Origin: Subdoligranulum variabile
GTDB taxonomy: Bacteria > Bacillota > Clostridia > Oscillospirales > Ruminococcaceae
Length of the DNA: 64,000 nt
Reading direction: 5' to 3'
Assembly (NCBI GenBank): GCA_004554775.1
Contig: SFKI01000007.1
Location: 62,001 to 126,000 of the forward strand
The notes beneath the pieces were generated by a model. The model was given only the letters and a program-made list of their open reading frames with translations, had not been told where the DNA came from and ran no database searches. Of this stretch, positions 47,140 to 55,623 are shown one piece after another. Position 1 is the first letter of the stretch; every line of letters starts with the position of its first letter. The translations under genes and the position numbers were made by a program.

Positions 47140-49455
47140 ATGAACAAGAAAGGGAAGTCATGGCCGCTGTTTGTCGTGGCAATTCTGATCGTAGTATTTT
47201 CCCTGACTGCGATCTTTGGTGTCAGCTATCAGTACGGCGACACCAAGAACATCTACATCAGAGGCGCTTCGGATATCCGTTTTGGCATTGATATCCGCGG
47301 CGGTGTCGATGTCACCTTTATGCCGGCCGGCGATGTGGATGCCACCCCGGAACAGATGACGGCGGCAAAAACCGTTATCGAGGACCGTCTGGTCGGTCTG
47401 GGCATTACGGACTACGAGAGCTATGTTGACAGCAACAAGGATCGTATCATCGTCCGTTTCCCCTGGAAGACCGATGAATCTGATTTCAACCCCCAGACGG
47501 CGATCGACGAGATCGGTACTACCGCCAAGATGGTTTTCCGCAAGGGCTCCACGGCCACGGGCGAGGAGATTCTCAGCGGTGACGACGTGACTTCCGCCAA
47601 TGCCGCTTATAACGAGACCGAGGGCTGGGTCGTCCAGCTGAAGTTCAACTCCACCGGCGCGGCTGCTTTTGCCGATGCCACCACCGAGCTGGCCGCCAAC
47701 AACGGCACAATCTCCATCTGGCTGGACGATGAAAACATCTCCACCGCCACCGTCAACGAGGCCATCACCGGCGGCGAGGCCATCATCAAGGGCAACTTCG
47801 ATCAGGACAGCGCTTCCTCGCTGGCAAACCAGATCAACTCCGGCGCGCTGCCTTTCGCCCTGTCTGCCGAGAGCTACTCCACCATCAGCCCGTCCCTGGG
47901 CGCCAAGAGCCTGGAGGTCATGGTCCTGGCCGGTATCATCGCCTTTGCCTTTGTTGCTGTCATGATGATCGTGCGCTACCGCCTGCCCGGCACCATCGCC
48001 ACCATTTCGCTGTTTGGTCAGGTGGCCGCTACGCTGGCTGTCGTTTCCGGCTACTTCACTGTGTTCCCGGGGTCTACGCTGACCCTGCCCGGCATTGCCG
48101 GTATCATCCTGGGTATCGGCATGGGCGTTGACGCCAACGTCATCACCGCCGAGCGCATCAAGGAAGAACTTGCCAAAAACAAGACCCTGCCCGCCGCAGT
48201 CAAGAGCGGCTTCAAGATGGGCCTGACCCCCATCATCGACGGCAACGTCACCATCGTTATCGTCGCCGCCATCCTGATGGGTGCTTTCGGCCCGACCGAC
48301 GGCTTCTGGGCTAAGGTGTTCAACCCGATCTTCTTCTGGTTTGGACCCTCCACCGCCGGTACGATCTATTCCTTCGGCTTTACGCTGCTCACCAGCGTGC
48401 TGCTCAACTTCGTCTTTGGCGTCTGGGCAACCCGTGTGATGATCCGTGGCGCCGTCCACTGCAAGGCCCTGCGCAGCCCCTGGCTGTATGGCGGCAAAAA
48501 GGATGGCACGGCTGAGTACAAGACTCCGCACATCAACTTCATCGGCAACCGCAAAAAGTTCTACACTTTCTCCTGCGCGCTGATTGCCGTGGTTCTCGTG
48601 TTCTGCGCTGTGTTCGGCGTCAAGATGGATGTTGAGTTCAAGGGCGGCTCGATGATCACCCTGAGCTATGAGGGCGATGTCGACCTGCCCAGCCTGAAGA
48701 GCGAAATCGGCGGCCAGCTGGGCCAAAGCGACCTGACCTTGCAGACTGGCTCCGACATCTCTGGCAACCAGACCCTGACCGTGACCCTGCCCGGCAGCCA
48801 GACCCTGACCACCGAGCAGTTGGACGCCATGCTGACTGAGATCAACACCGCGCACCCTGAGAACAACTTCGAGCAGAATGAGGTCAGCAACGTCAACGCG
48901 ACCATCGGCAAAGAATTCCTGCTCAAGAGCCTGGTCGCGCTGGTCGCCGCCTGTGTGCTGATCCTGGCCTATGTTGCCTACCGCTTCCGCAAGATTGGCG
49001 GCCTCAAGGCTGGTTCTACCGCCATTGTGGCGCTGCTGCATGATATGTTCGTTGTGTTCGGCGTCTTTGTCATTCTGCGCATTCCCCTCAACGGCAACTT
49101 CATCGCTGCGGTGCTGACCATCCTGGGCTACTCCATCAACGATACCGTCGTTATCTACGACCGTATCCGCGAGAACAGCGCCCTGTACAGCAAAAAGCAG
49201 ATGGGCCTGGCCGAACTGGTCAACCTGTCTGTCAACCAGAGCTTCTCCCGTTCGCTGATGACTTCCATCACCACCTGCCTGGCCTTGGGTGTCGTCTGTG
49301 TTGTGTCCGTCATCTACCGTCTGGACAGCATCTACACCTTCGCGTTCCCGCTGCTGTTCGGTATGGTCAGCGGTGTTTACAGCACGATCTGCATTGCCAC
49401 GCCACTGTGGGTCGACTGGAAGTCCAAGAAAAAGGTCGCCAAAAAGACCGCCTGA
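47140..49455 (+). CDS. secDF: Protein translocase SecDF (fused)
   Basis: A 771-residue RND-family membrane protein that uses the proton gradient to help SecYEG export proteins. The SecD half (residues 1-~440) has the FGIDIRGGVDVTF P1 motif, a periplasmic domain and GIILGIGMGVDANVITAERIKEE; the SecF half (~460-771) has VEFKGGSMI, ALLHDMFVVFG and LGYSINDTVVIYDRIREN. As in Bacillus both are in one chain of about 12 helices. ATG 47140 follows TTGGAGG. Confidence 0.95.
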   Translation: MNKKGKSWPLFVVAILIVVFSLTAIFGVSYQYGDTKNIYIRGASDIRFGIDIRGGVDVTFMPAGDVDATPEQMTAAKTVIEDRLVGLGITDYESYVDSNKDRIIVRFPWKTDESDFNPQTAIDEIGTTAKMVFRKGSTATGEEILSGDDVTSANAAYNETEGWVVQLKFNSTGAAAFADATTELAANNGTISIWLDDENISTATVNEAITGGEAIIKGNFDQDSASSLANQINSGALPFALSAESYSTISPSLGAKSLEVMVLAGIIAFAFVAVMMIVRYRLPGTIATISLFGQVAATLAVVSGYFTVFPGSTLTLPGIAGIILGIGMGVDANVITAERIKEELAKNKTLPAAVKSGFKMGLTPIIDGNVTIVIVAAILMGAFGPTDGFWAKVFNPIFFWFGPSTAGTIYSFGFTLLTSVLLNFVFGVWATRVMIRGAVHCKALRSPWLYGGKKDGTAEYKTPHINFIGNRKKFYTFSCALIAVVLVFCAVFGVKMDVEFKGGSMITLSYEGDVDLPSLKSEIGGQLGQSDLTLQTGSDISGNQTLTVTLPGSQTLTTEQLDAMLTEINTAHPENNFEQNEVSNVNATIGKEFLLKSLVALVAACVLILAYVAYRFRKIGGLKAGSTAIVALLHDMFVVFGVFVILRIPLNGNFIAAVLTILGYSINDTVVIYDRIRENSALYSKKQMGLAELVNLSVNQSFSRSLMTSITTCLALGVVCVVSVIYRLDSIYTFAFPLLFGMVSGVYSTICIATPLWVDWKSKKKVAKKTA

Positions 49456-49482
49456 TGGCCCTGTACAAGTAAGGAGACAGCT

Positions 49483-49956
49483 ATGAAATGCCCGTATTGT
49501 GGGGAAGTGGATTCCAAAGTCATTGACTCCCGCCCGACCGAGGATGGGGAAAAGATTCGCCGCCGCCGCGAATGTTTGAACTGCAAAAAGCGGTTTACCA
49601 CCTATGAGATCGTTGAGACCGTGCCGCTGATGGTCGTCAAAAAAGACCATTCGCGTGAGGTGTTCGACCGCCAGAAGCTGCTCAACGGTATGCTGCGCGC
49701 CTGCGAAAAGCGCCCCGTCAGCTACCAGCAGTTGGACGAAGCCGTCAGCCGGATCGAGCAGATACTGCTCAATTCCTACGACCGCGAAGTCTCTTCTATC
49801 CATATCGGTGATCTGGCTATGCAGGAGCTGAAACAGATGGACGATGTTGCCTATGTGCGCTTTGCATCCGTCTACCGCCAGTTCAGCGATGTCAACACCT
49901 TTATGGAAGAGCTCAAGGACATGCTGGACAGCCGTTCAAAAACAGCCGAAAAATGA
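49483..49956 (+). CDS. nrdR: Transcriptional repressor NrdR
   Basis: A 157-residue repressor of ribonucleotide reductase genes. An N-terminal zinc ribbon (MKCPYCGEVDSKVIDSRP ... CLNCKKRFTTYE) and an ATP-cone (VKKDHSREVFDRQKLLNGML) that senses dATP/ATP. AAGGAGA precedes the start. Its 3' end overlaps the convergent DUF4363 gene by 21 bases. Confidence 0.95.
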   Translation: MKCPYCGEVDSKVIDSRPTEDGEKIRRRRECLNCKKRFTTYEIVETVPLMVVKKDHSREVFDRQKLLNGMLRACEKRPVSYQQLDEAVSRIEQILLNSYDREVSSIHIGDLAMQELKQMDDVAYVRFASVYRQFSDVNTFMEELKDMLDSRSKTAEK

Positions 49957-50304
49957 TTGCCGTATCTGCTGCAGCTGGCAGCAGGCCCGCGCTGTCTCGA
50001 TGGTAAGGTCCGCAAGGTTCTCGCCCTCGGCACAGCGGGGCAGTACGCTTAATGTCTGGTTCATCTGGTCGATCAGGTTGCGCCGCACCAGCAGCCCCAG
50101 CGTCCCGCTGGCGTCCGCTGCCCGGGCAATGATGCAGTCGTAAGCCTGCCGGGCCTGCGGAAGCCGGCCGGTTTCGGCCATGGTGCAGGCGGCTTGCAGT
50201 TCGCTGCAAAGTGCTGCCGTCGTGCGGTCCACGTACCGCCCGGCCAGCCATAATGCCAGCGCCAGCGTCACCAGCAGCAATACTGCATATCGGTTTCGAC
50301 TCAT
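49936..50304 (-). CDS. DUF4363 family protein
   Basis: A 122-residue protein with one N-terminal transmembrane helix (LLLVTLALALWLAGRYV) and a helical extracytoplasmic domain. Small DUF4363 proteins commonly follow DUF421 genes in Clostridia, and here the start overlaps the DUF421 stop (ATGA), supporting the assignment. Function unknown. Its stop lies inside the end of nrdR. Confidence 0.75.
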   Translation of the reverse strand: MSRNRYAVLLLVTLALALWLAGRYVDRTTAALCSELQAACTMAETGRLPQARQAYDCIIARAADASGTLGLLVRRNLIDQMNQTLSVLPRCAEGENLADLTIETARACCQLQQIRQSFFGCF

Positions 50305-50993
50305 ACCGCGTCCTTTCCGGGCCGTCCCTTCGGGGGCGGCCCTTTTGCGTTTTTGCGGGGGACGATCAACAGGTCTTTGCCGTTGTAAAGCAATAGCAGC
50401 ACGTCCCGCTGCTGCAGCTGCCGTTCGGTCAGGCATGCGTCCAGCCAGGCGGCGTCTACACCCCAAAAGGCGAGATTTTCCCGGTACAGCGTTCCATCCA
50501 GCAGCAGCGGCAGCATGGGCGGGGCTTTGCCGTTTTGGGGCATCGGCGCGGTGCTGATGCTGCCGTTCGGCTCTACCGTGGCCCACAAAAGCTCGGCAGG
50601 GGAAAAATACTCTTTGCCGCGCAGCGCTTCCATCACGTCAGATGCTGTGATGCGCAGCTCCTGCAATGCCTGCTGCTGCATCTCGCCCCGCACAATGACC
50701 GTGACCGGCTTGCCGAACAGCAGCCGCGCGTACCGGGGACAGAACCAGGCGAGGGTGGAGTTCAAAATTTCCAATGCCGTCAACAGAAAGATCGGCACGA
50801 TGCTCGCCGACAGCGGCAGATCCGGTTCATCAATGCAGATGGACGCCACATTCGAAATCAAAAAGGTCGTTACCAGCTCGGCGGGCTGCAATTCCCCCAA
50901 CTGCCGTTTGCCCATCAGCCGCATGGCGGTAATGACGGCAACGTAAACGACCACGGTGCGAAAAACACTGGCAAGCACAAGACCACCCCTCAT
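50301..50993 (-). CDS. DUF421 (YetF-like) membrane protein
   Basis: A 230-residue protein: three N-terminal membrane helices with the conserved MRLMGKRQLGELQPAELVTTFLISNVAS block, then a soluble DUF421 domain (PVTVIVRGEM, EALRGKEYFSPAELLWATVEPNGSIS). DUF421 proteins influence the spore inner membrane in some Bacillus strains (the 2Duf protein). Here the gene is divergent from gerAA with only 46 bases between start codons, which suggests a spore role; that is inference. ATG 50993 was chosen over a longer open frame that runs into gerAA. Confidence 0.85.
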   Translation of the reverse strand: MRGGLVLASVFRTVVVYVAVITAMRLMGKRQLGELQPAELVTTFLISNVASICIDEPDLPLSASIVPIFLLTALEILNSTLAWFCPRYARLLFGKPVTVIVRGEMQQQALQELRITASDVMEALRGKEYFSPAELLWATVEPNGSISTAPMPQNGKAPPMLPLLLDGTLYRENLAFWGVDAAWLDACLTERQLQQRDVLLLLYNGKDLLIVPRKNAKGPPPKGRPGKDAV

Positions 50994-51039
50994 ATTTTCC
51001 CAAACAGCGGGCAAGACTAAAGGCCAGGGAGGGAACGCC

Positions 51040-52485
51040 ATGCAAAAACCAGCCTTGTGCCGGGCCTTGCCCAAAAATCTTGCGGTTCTGCAAGATAGAT
51101 TTGGCGGCTCGGACGATTTCTATACCAAAAAACTATCGGTCGGCGGCATCGCCTGCGCCATTGTGCTGTTTACAGGGATTTCCTCACCGGAAAAGCTCTG
51201 CCGTCTGGCGCTCGATATGCTTGACCGTGACCCGGCCTTTTTTGGCGGCGGGCCGGGGCTGTGCGAGTATCTTTTGCACCAAAGTCTCATTCCCGCCGAG
51301 CCGCAGCCTGCCTCGGATTTAGGAGAGATCGGCGAGCTGCTCGCCAACGGCATGTCGCTGCTGCTCATCGACGGATGCGAGCAGGCAGTCGTATTTTCCA
51401 CGCAGGAGATGCCGCAGCGCAGCATCACCACACCGAGCGGTGAGGGCAACATGCGCGGTTCGCAGGAGGCATTCACCGAACTGCTGCGCAATAATGTGTC
51501 CCTGCTGCGCCGCCAGTTCCGCTCAGGCACGCTGGTGGCCGAGATTTCCACCGCCCACACCCGCGCCAAGACCGAATACTGCCTGTGCTATGACAGCGCC
51601 CTCGCCCCGCCGGAGACCATCGCCGCCCTGCGCGCCCGCCTGGCGCAAATTGAACTGCCCGTGCTGCTCGACAGCGCCTACTTCGCGTCCTTTTTAAAGC
51701 AGGACAAACTCAACCTTTTCCCCGCTGCCGCGTATACAGAGCGCCCGGCCACCGCCTGTGCCCGTCTGTGTGAGGGCAAAGCCGTCGTACTGGTAGCGGG
51801 CAGCCCCTACGCCATGGTTGTGCCCAGCTTTTTTGCCGAGCATTTTGAATGTCTCGACGACTATGCCTCGGGCGCGGTCTTTGCCGGGCTCATCCGCCTG
51901 TTAAAATATCTGGCGTTTCTTTTGTCCGTGTTCGGCCCCGGGCTGTACGTAATGGCGGTGGCCTTTGCGCCCGAGATCATCCCCGTGCAGCTGCTGACCA
52001 AGCTCGCCCAGGCCGAAGCCCAAACTCCGCTGCCGCCGATGCTGGAAATGCTTGCTGTGACGCTGCTGTTGGAGATCGTACGCGAAGCCGGTCTGCGCGC
52101 GCCGCAGTCCATCAGCCACACGGTCAGCATCGTGGGGGCACTTATTATCGGCGAGACTGCGGTCGACGCCGGTATCGTCAGCGTGCCGGTGCTGACGATG
52201 GCCGCAGCCGCCACCATCGCTACGCTGGCCGTGCCGTCACTGTACGAGCAAAGCATCCTGTTCCGTTTCTGCGTCATTTTGCTGGCCGGGCTGTTCGGCG
52301 TGCTGGGGCTGACCTGTGCCGCACTGATGATCTTAGCCATGGCCTGCGGCAGCGAACCGTTCGGGTATGACTATCTTTATCCTCTCATGCCACCGGGCAA
52401 AGCCAGCGTCCGGGATGGTTTTGTGCGCAGTATCTGGTCCGAACTGGCCAAAGCCGGGGAGGTGATCGGCCGCCATGAAGTGTGA
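51040..52485 (+). CDS. GerA-type spore germination protein, subunit A
   Basis: A 481-residue germinant-receptor A subunit. The large N-terminal soluble domain contains NMRGSQEAFTELLRNNVSLLRRQ, the family's RGP-x-E-x-F-x-E block with GP replaced by GS, and FAGLIRLLKYLAFLLSVFGPGLYVMAV begins the membrane half with five or so helices including APQSISHTVSIVGALIIGETAV. GerA-type receptors sit in the spore inner membrane and sense nutrients. AGGGAGGGAA precedes ATG 51040. Overlaps the next gene by 11 bases. Confidence 0.9.
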   Translation: MQKPALCRALPKNLAVLQDRFGGSDDFYTKKLSVGGIACAIVLFTGISSPEKLCRLALDMLDRDPAFFGGGPGLCEYLLHQSLIPAEPQPASDLGEIGELLANGMSLLLIDGCEQAVVFSTQEMPQRSITTPSGEGNMRGSQEAFTELLRNNVSLLRRQFRSGTLVAEISTAHTRAKTEYCLCYDSALAPPETIAALRARLAQIELPVLLDSAYFASFLKQDKLNLFPAAAYTERPATACARLCEGKAVVLVAGSPYAMVVPSFFAEHFECLDDYASGAVFAGLIRLLKYLAFLLSVFGPGLYVMAVAFAPEIIPVQLLTKLAQAEAQTPLPPMLEMLAVTLLLEIVREAGLRAPQSISHTVSIVGALIIGETAVDAGIVSVPVLTMAAAATIATLAVPSLYEQSILFRFCVILLAGLFGVLGLTCAALMILAMACGSEPFGYDYLYPLMPPGKASVRDGFVRSIWSELAKAGEVIGRHEV

Positions 52486-53476
52486 ACATCCCAGCTTGTA
52501 CGCCGCACTGTTGGTGGGTGTGCTGGTCAATGTGCTGCTGCGCAGCCAAACGGCCTACTGGTGCCGTGCAGGGGCAGCGGCTGCGCTGGTTTGTGCGCCG
52601 GTGCTGGCGCTGGTCGGGACGTTGTTTGCCGCCAGCTGGCGGCAGGGGGCCACGCCGTTGCTGCGCCTGCTGTTTGCGGTACTGCTGGCGGGCACCTCGG
52701 TGCTCGAACTGCTGCGCCTGTGGAATTTGGCCCAGCGGCTGTACCCCGGAGCCGTTATGCAGCTGGCGCTCTGCCTGCTGGTGCTGCTGCCCATCCTTTA
52801 CCTGCGCCGCGTGTCGGCCATCTCACAGACGGCCTACGTGGTGCTGTGTCTGCTGTGTGTGGCCACGGCGGGCATGCTGCTGTCGGTCTTTCCGCGCCTG
52901 CGCGTTGCCAATCTGCAAAATATCGCGCTGACCCTGCCGGATTTTGCCGATGCCGCCAGTGACCAGCTGACTCTGTACCCGGAATATCTGCTGCCCGCCC
53001 TCTGGCCGGAACCGCAAAAGCGGGGCCGCCACACGCTGCTGCGGCTGGCCGGGGCGGCCCTCGGCTTTGACGTTGCCATCCATGCGGTGCTCGAACTGTT
53101 TTACGGCGCGGCCATGCCGCTGCGGGCCGACCCGCTCCATGCCGCTGCACGCTGCGGGGCACTCTCGGTTTTTACCCGCATGGAATGGCTGCAACTGATT
53201 TTGTGGGTCATGGCGGTCACTGTCAAGCTGGCGCTCTACCTTTACGCGATGACCCGCCTACTGGGCGGCGAATCCCGGCAGGAGAACGCCGCCGCCAACC
53301 TGGGGTCATTCTGTGTCTATCTGCTGCTCATGCCAACGGCCTGCCTGCTGCTGCGCGGGCTGGATGTGGACGCCGCCCTGCGCTGGCGCAGCGCATTTAC
53401 CTGGGGCTTTGTCATTCTTGCCTGGATCGGGGGTGCTGCGGCATGGCTATGCCGAAAAATCCGGCGCTGTTCATAA
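52475..53476 (+). CDS. GerA-type spore germination protein, subunit B
   Basis: A 333-residue integral membrane protein with nine to ten helices, the APC-transporter-like layout of GerAB, the subunit that binds L-alanine in Bacillus. A loop with LYPEYLLPALWP matches the typical spot before helix 6. Sequence similarity is weak and it is about 30 residues shorter than usual; the call relies on topology and its place between subunits A and C. Overlaps gerAC by 34 bases. Confidence 0.8.
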   Translation: MKCEHPSLYAALLVGVLVNVLLRSQTAYWCRAGAAAALVCAPVLALVGTLFAASWRQGATPLLRLLFAVLLAGTSVLELLRLWNLAQRLYPGAVMQLALCLLVLLPILYLRRVSAISQTAYVVLCLLCVATAGMLLSVFPRLRVANLQNIALTLPDFADAASDQLTLYPEYLLPALWPEPQKRGRHTLLRLAGAALGFDVAIHAVLELFYGAAMPLRADPLHAAARCGALSVFTRMEWLQLILWVMAVTVKLALYLYAMTRLLGGESRQENAAANLGSFCVYLLLMPTACLLLRGLDVDAALRWRSAFTWGFVILAWIGGAAAWLCRKIRRCS

Positions 53477-54375
53477 TGTCGCTGCTGGCCGCGCTGCTGC
53501 TTACCGGCTGCGGCGGGCAGCCGCTCTCCAAGCGGGAAATCGTCCGCGCCGTCTTTTTTGAGCGGCAGGGCAGCGGTTATTCTGTCTGCCTGCTGCTGGC
53601 GGACCAGAACGCACCTGAAGACGAACCCGCCTTTAAAACAGCCAGCGCCGCCGCGTCCACCCCGGCGCAGGCGCTGGAAAACGCCGCCGCAGCCCTGCCG
53701 GGCACGGTCTACTACGGCCTGCTGGACGCCGCTGCTCTGCCAGCAGATGTGGACTGGGCCAAGGCGCAGGAGATCGGCCTGCTGCTTTATGACCGCGCCC
53801 AGCCTGCGCCGGAACTCTCGGTCTTTTTGCTGGACGGCGCACCGCACGACTGGCAAAAGGACGCCCAGTCCCTTTATGAGCATATGCAGGCCATTGAGGA
53901 TCGTTATAAGGTCCACTGCGGCTTGCAGCAGCTGTTCACCCAGTGCACGGACTGCGCCGTTCCGGGCTTGCCGCAGGGGACGGGGTACGATTTCACGCTG
54001 CTGGCAAGCGATTCTGCCCCGCGCCGCTGCAAAGGGCTAACGGCTCAGCTGGCCGCACTTTTGGCCGGGCAGACGACCCGGCTGGAAACATCCTTCGCCG
54101 CCGATACCGCCGCCTGCACCGCCCGGGTTGAGGTGACTTCCACAGGCGGTACCATCCAGCTCCACCTGCACGGCGCAGATCTGCGCAGCCTGGCGGCCCC
54201 GGCCGACGAAACCACCCTGTGCCAAGCGCTGGAAGCCGACCTGCAAACTTCTTTCCGAACCCTGGCCAGAACTGCCGCTGCAAACGATTTGTTCCACTTC
54301 ACATTCTGGCAGCAGGCCCTGTACGGCCCCAACGCCGCGCCCCAAACACCGGCCCTGCAAATTTTGTGGGAATAA
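53443..54375 (+). CDS. GerA-type spore germination protein, subunit C lipoprotein
   Basis: A 310-residue lipoprotein: signal peptide ending at the lipobox LLTGC (Cys ~23), then an extracellular alpha/beta domain. GerAC proteins are usually 360-400 residues, and the first domain appears shortened. The final block resembles the C-terminal GerAC domain (TSFRTLARTAAANDLFHFT). A second ATG lies 6 bases after the proposed start. Ends the operon at a bidirectional terminator. Confidence 0.8.
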   Translation: MAMPKNPALFIMSLLAALLLTGCGGQPLSKREIVRAVFFERQGSGYSVCLLLADQNAPEDEPAFKTASAAASTPAQALENAAAALPGTVYYGLLDAAALPADVDWAKAQEIGLLLYDRAQPAPELSVFLLDGAPHDWQKDAQSLYEHMQAIEDRYKVHCGLQQLFTQCTDCAVPGLPQGTGYDFTLLASDSAPRRCKGLTAQLAALLAGQTTRLETSFAADTAACTARVEVTSTGGTIQLHLHGADLRSLAAPADETTLCQALEADLQTSFRTLARTAAANDLFHFTFWQQALYGPNAAPQTPALQILWE

Positions 54376-54380
54376 AAAAC

Positions 54381-54409
54381 GGCCTTTCCCCGGTAAAAAG
54401 GGAAAGGCC
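54381..54409. terminator. Bidirectional terminator between gerAC and the DHHW gene
   Basis: GGCCTTTCCC/GGGAAAGGCC (54381-54390 with 54400-54409), with T-rich sequence on both outer sides, between convergent genes. Confidence 0.88.
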
Positions 54410-54425
54410 ATTTTATCGTTATACA

Positions 54426-55607
54426 TTACTGCAGCGTGCTTGGGCGGGAAATATAAATCAGGTTGGAATCCGCGATAAAGGTCTGGAAATTGTACAAGAT
54501 CAGAACTTCATCGTAGCCCTCTTTTTCGATCGTGGAGTCAAGCCCGTACTTGAAATTGCGGAAATCCACCACGCCGATCTTGCCATAATTGGCGGTCAGG
54601 TAGGGGATAAAGCTGTTGGCGTAGCTGTCCTTCACCACCAGAATGCTACCCTCACCGTCGCCCTCAATGACCGAGTAGCCGTTGTTGCCGTCCAAAAATG
54701 CGGCGTACTTGTCCCGCGTGTCAAACTTTTGGGTGTTGATGAGGTTCTCGGTGGTCTCCGGCTCATACGCGGCCTCACCGGTGATGCGGTAAATCGTCAT
54801 CGGATTTTTCAGCGGGTAATAGGTGATCTCGTCGTTTTCGGCATTCCACAGCCGCGTGGCCGAGTAGTGCGTGCCCTGGAAATCCGGCACCGTAATGGCA
54901 TCGTGTGCACTGCGGTCAAACGGCTTTAGCCCCCTCAGGGCGCAGAACTGCTCATACGCGCGGTACGCGCCGTTGGGCGTCCAGTGATGGTCGGTTTTGA
55001 AATACAGGTATTCATCCTTATCGGCCATAAAGGTGGGGCGCAGGTCCAGCACGCTGGCGCTTTGGCCGACGGCGGCAAAAATATCGTCCAGCATTGCGTT
55101 TTCATCCACCATCGGGGCACCGGCGGGCAGCTTCTCGGGGTAGATGACACTGGCCGAGGGGGCCAGCAAAAACGTCACCTTGCCGGGGTGCGCCGCCGCA
55201 AAATCGCTGACGGCCTGCACATTCTTGGCAAGCTGTTTCTGCGTGGCACCATCCACAGTAAAAAGCTTCGTGAACATCCAATGGTCTTTGCCCAGCAGAA
55301 TGCCGCCCTCTTCGGCTTTCTGGAAAACGACCTCATCCGCCGCGCGCTGGGTGTTCACCCAGACATCGCGCAGCGCAAACTGATCCTGCATCCAGCGGGA
55401 AAATCCGCTCTGCCAGCTGCCGTCCAGCAGCGCCGACGCACTGAACGCGGGGAACTGCGCGGCCTTGCGGTTCTCGAGCTCCAGCTGGTCACGCTTGGGG
55501 AACACCAAGTTCACCAGCGAAAAACCGAACACGATCACCGCGCCCAGAATCAGCAGCGGATAGGGGGAACGGTCCTTTTTTTCTTTGCGGTACACAACTT
55601 TTGCCAT
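54426..55607 (-). CDS. DHHW/AlgJ-like family protein
   Basis: A 393-residue protein: N-terminal cytoplasmic basic tail and a membrane helix (~15-35), then a large extracytoplasmic SGNH-like domain. The DHHWTPNGAYRAYEQF block supplies the catalytic Asp/His pair as in AlgJ/AlgX, and VVKDSYANSFIPYL supplies the conserved serine region. AlgJ/AlgX-like proteins work with an MBOAT acyltransferase to O-acetylate exported polysaccharides. The MBOAT gene precedes it by 16 bases. GAAAGGAGGAA precedes the start. Confidence 0.88.
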   Translation of the reverse strand: MAKVVYRKEKKDRSPYPLLILGAVIVFGFSLVNLVFPKRDQLELENRKAAQFPAFSASALLDGSWQSGFSRWMQDQFALRDVWVNTQRAADEVVFQKAEEGGILLGKDHWMFTKLFTVDGATQKQLAKNVQAVSDFAAAHPGKVTFLLAPSASVIYPEKLPAGAPMVDENAMLDDIFAAVGQSASVLDLRPTFMADKDEYLYFKTDHHWTPNGAYRAYEQFCALRGLKPFDRSAHDAITVPDFQGTHYSATRLWNAENDEITYYPLKNPMTIYRITGEAAYEPETTENLINTQKFDTRDKYAAFLDGNNGYSVIEGDGEGSILVVKDSYANSFIPYLTANYGKIGVVDFRNFKYGLDSTIEKEGYDEVLILYNFQTFIADSNLIYISRPSTLQ

Positions 55608-55623
55608 CTTTCCGTTCCTCCTT

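Noticed and set aside
47158..49803. 881-codon open frame on the minus strand opposite secDF and nrdR
   Set aside because: It mirrors two well-recognised genes, has low-complexity Asp/Gly/His/Gln-rich composition typical of the antisense frame of GC-rich codons, and no recognisable domain.
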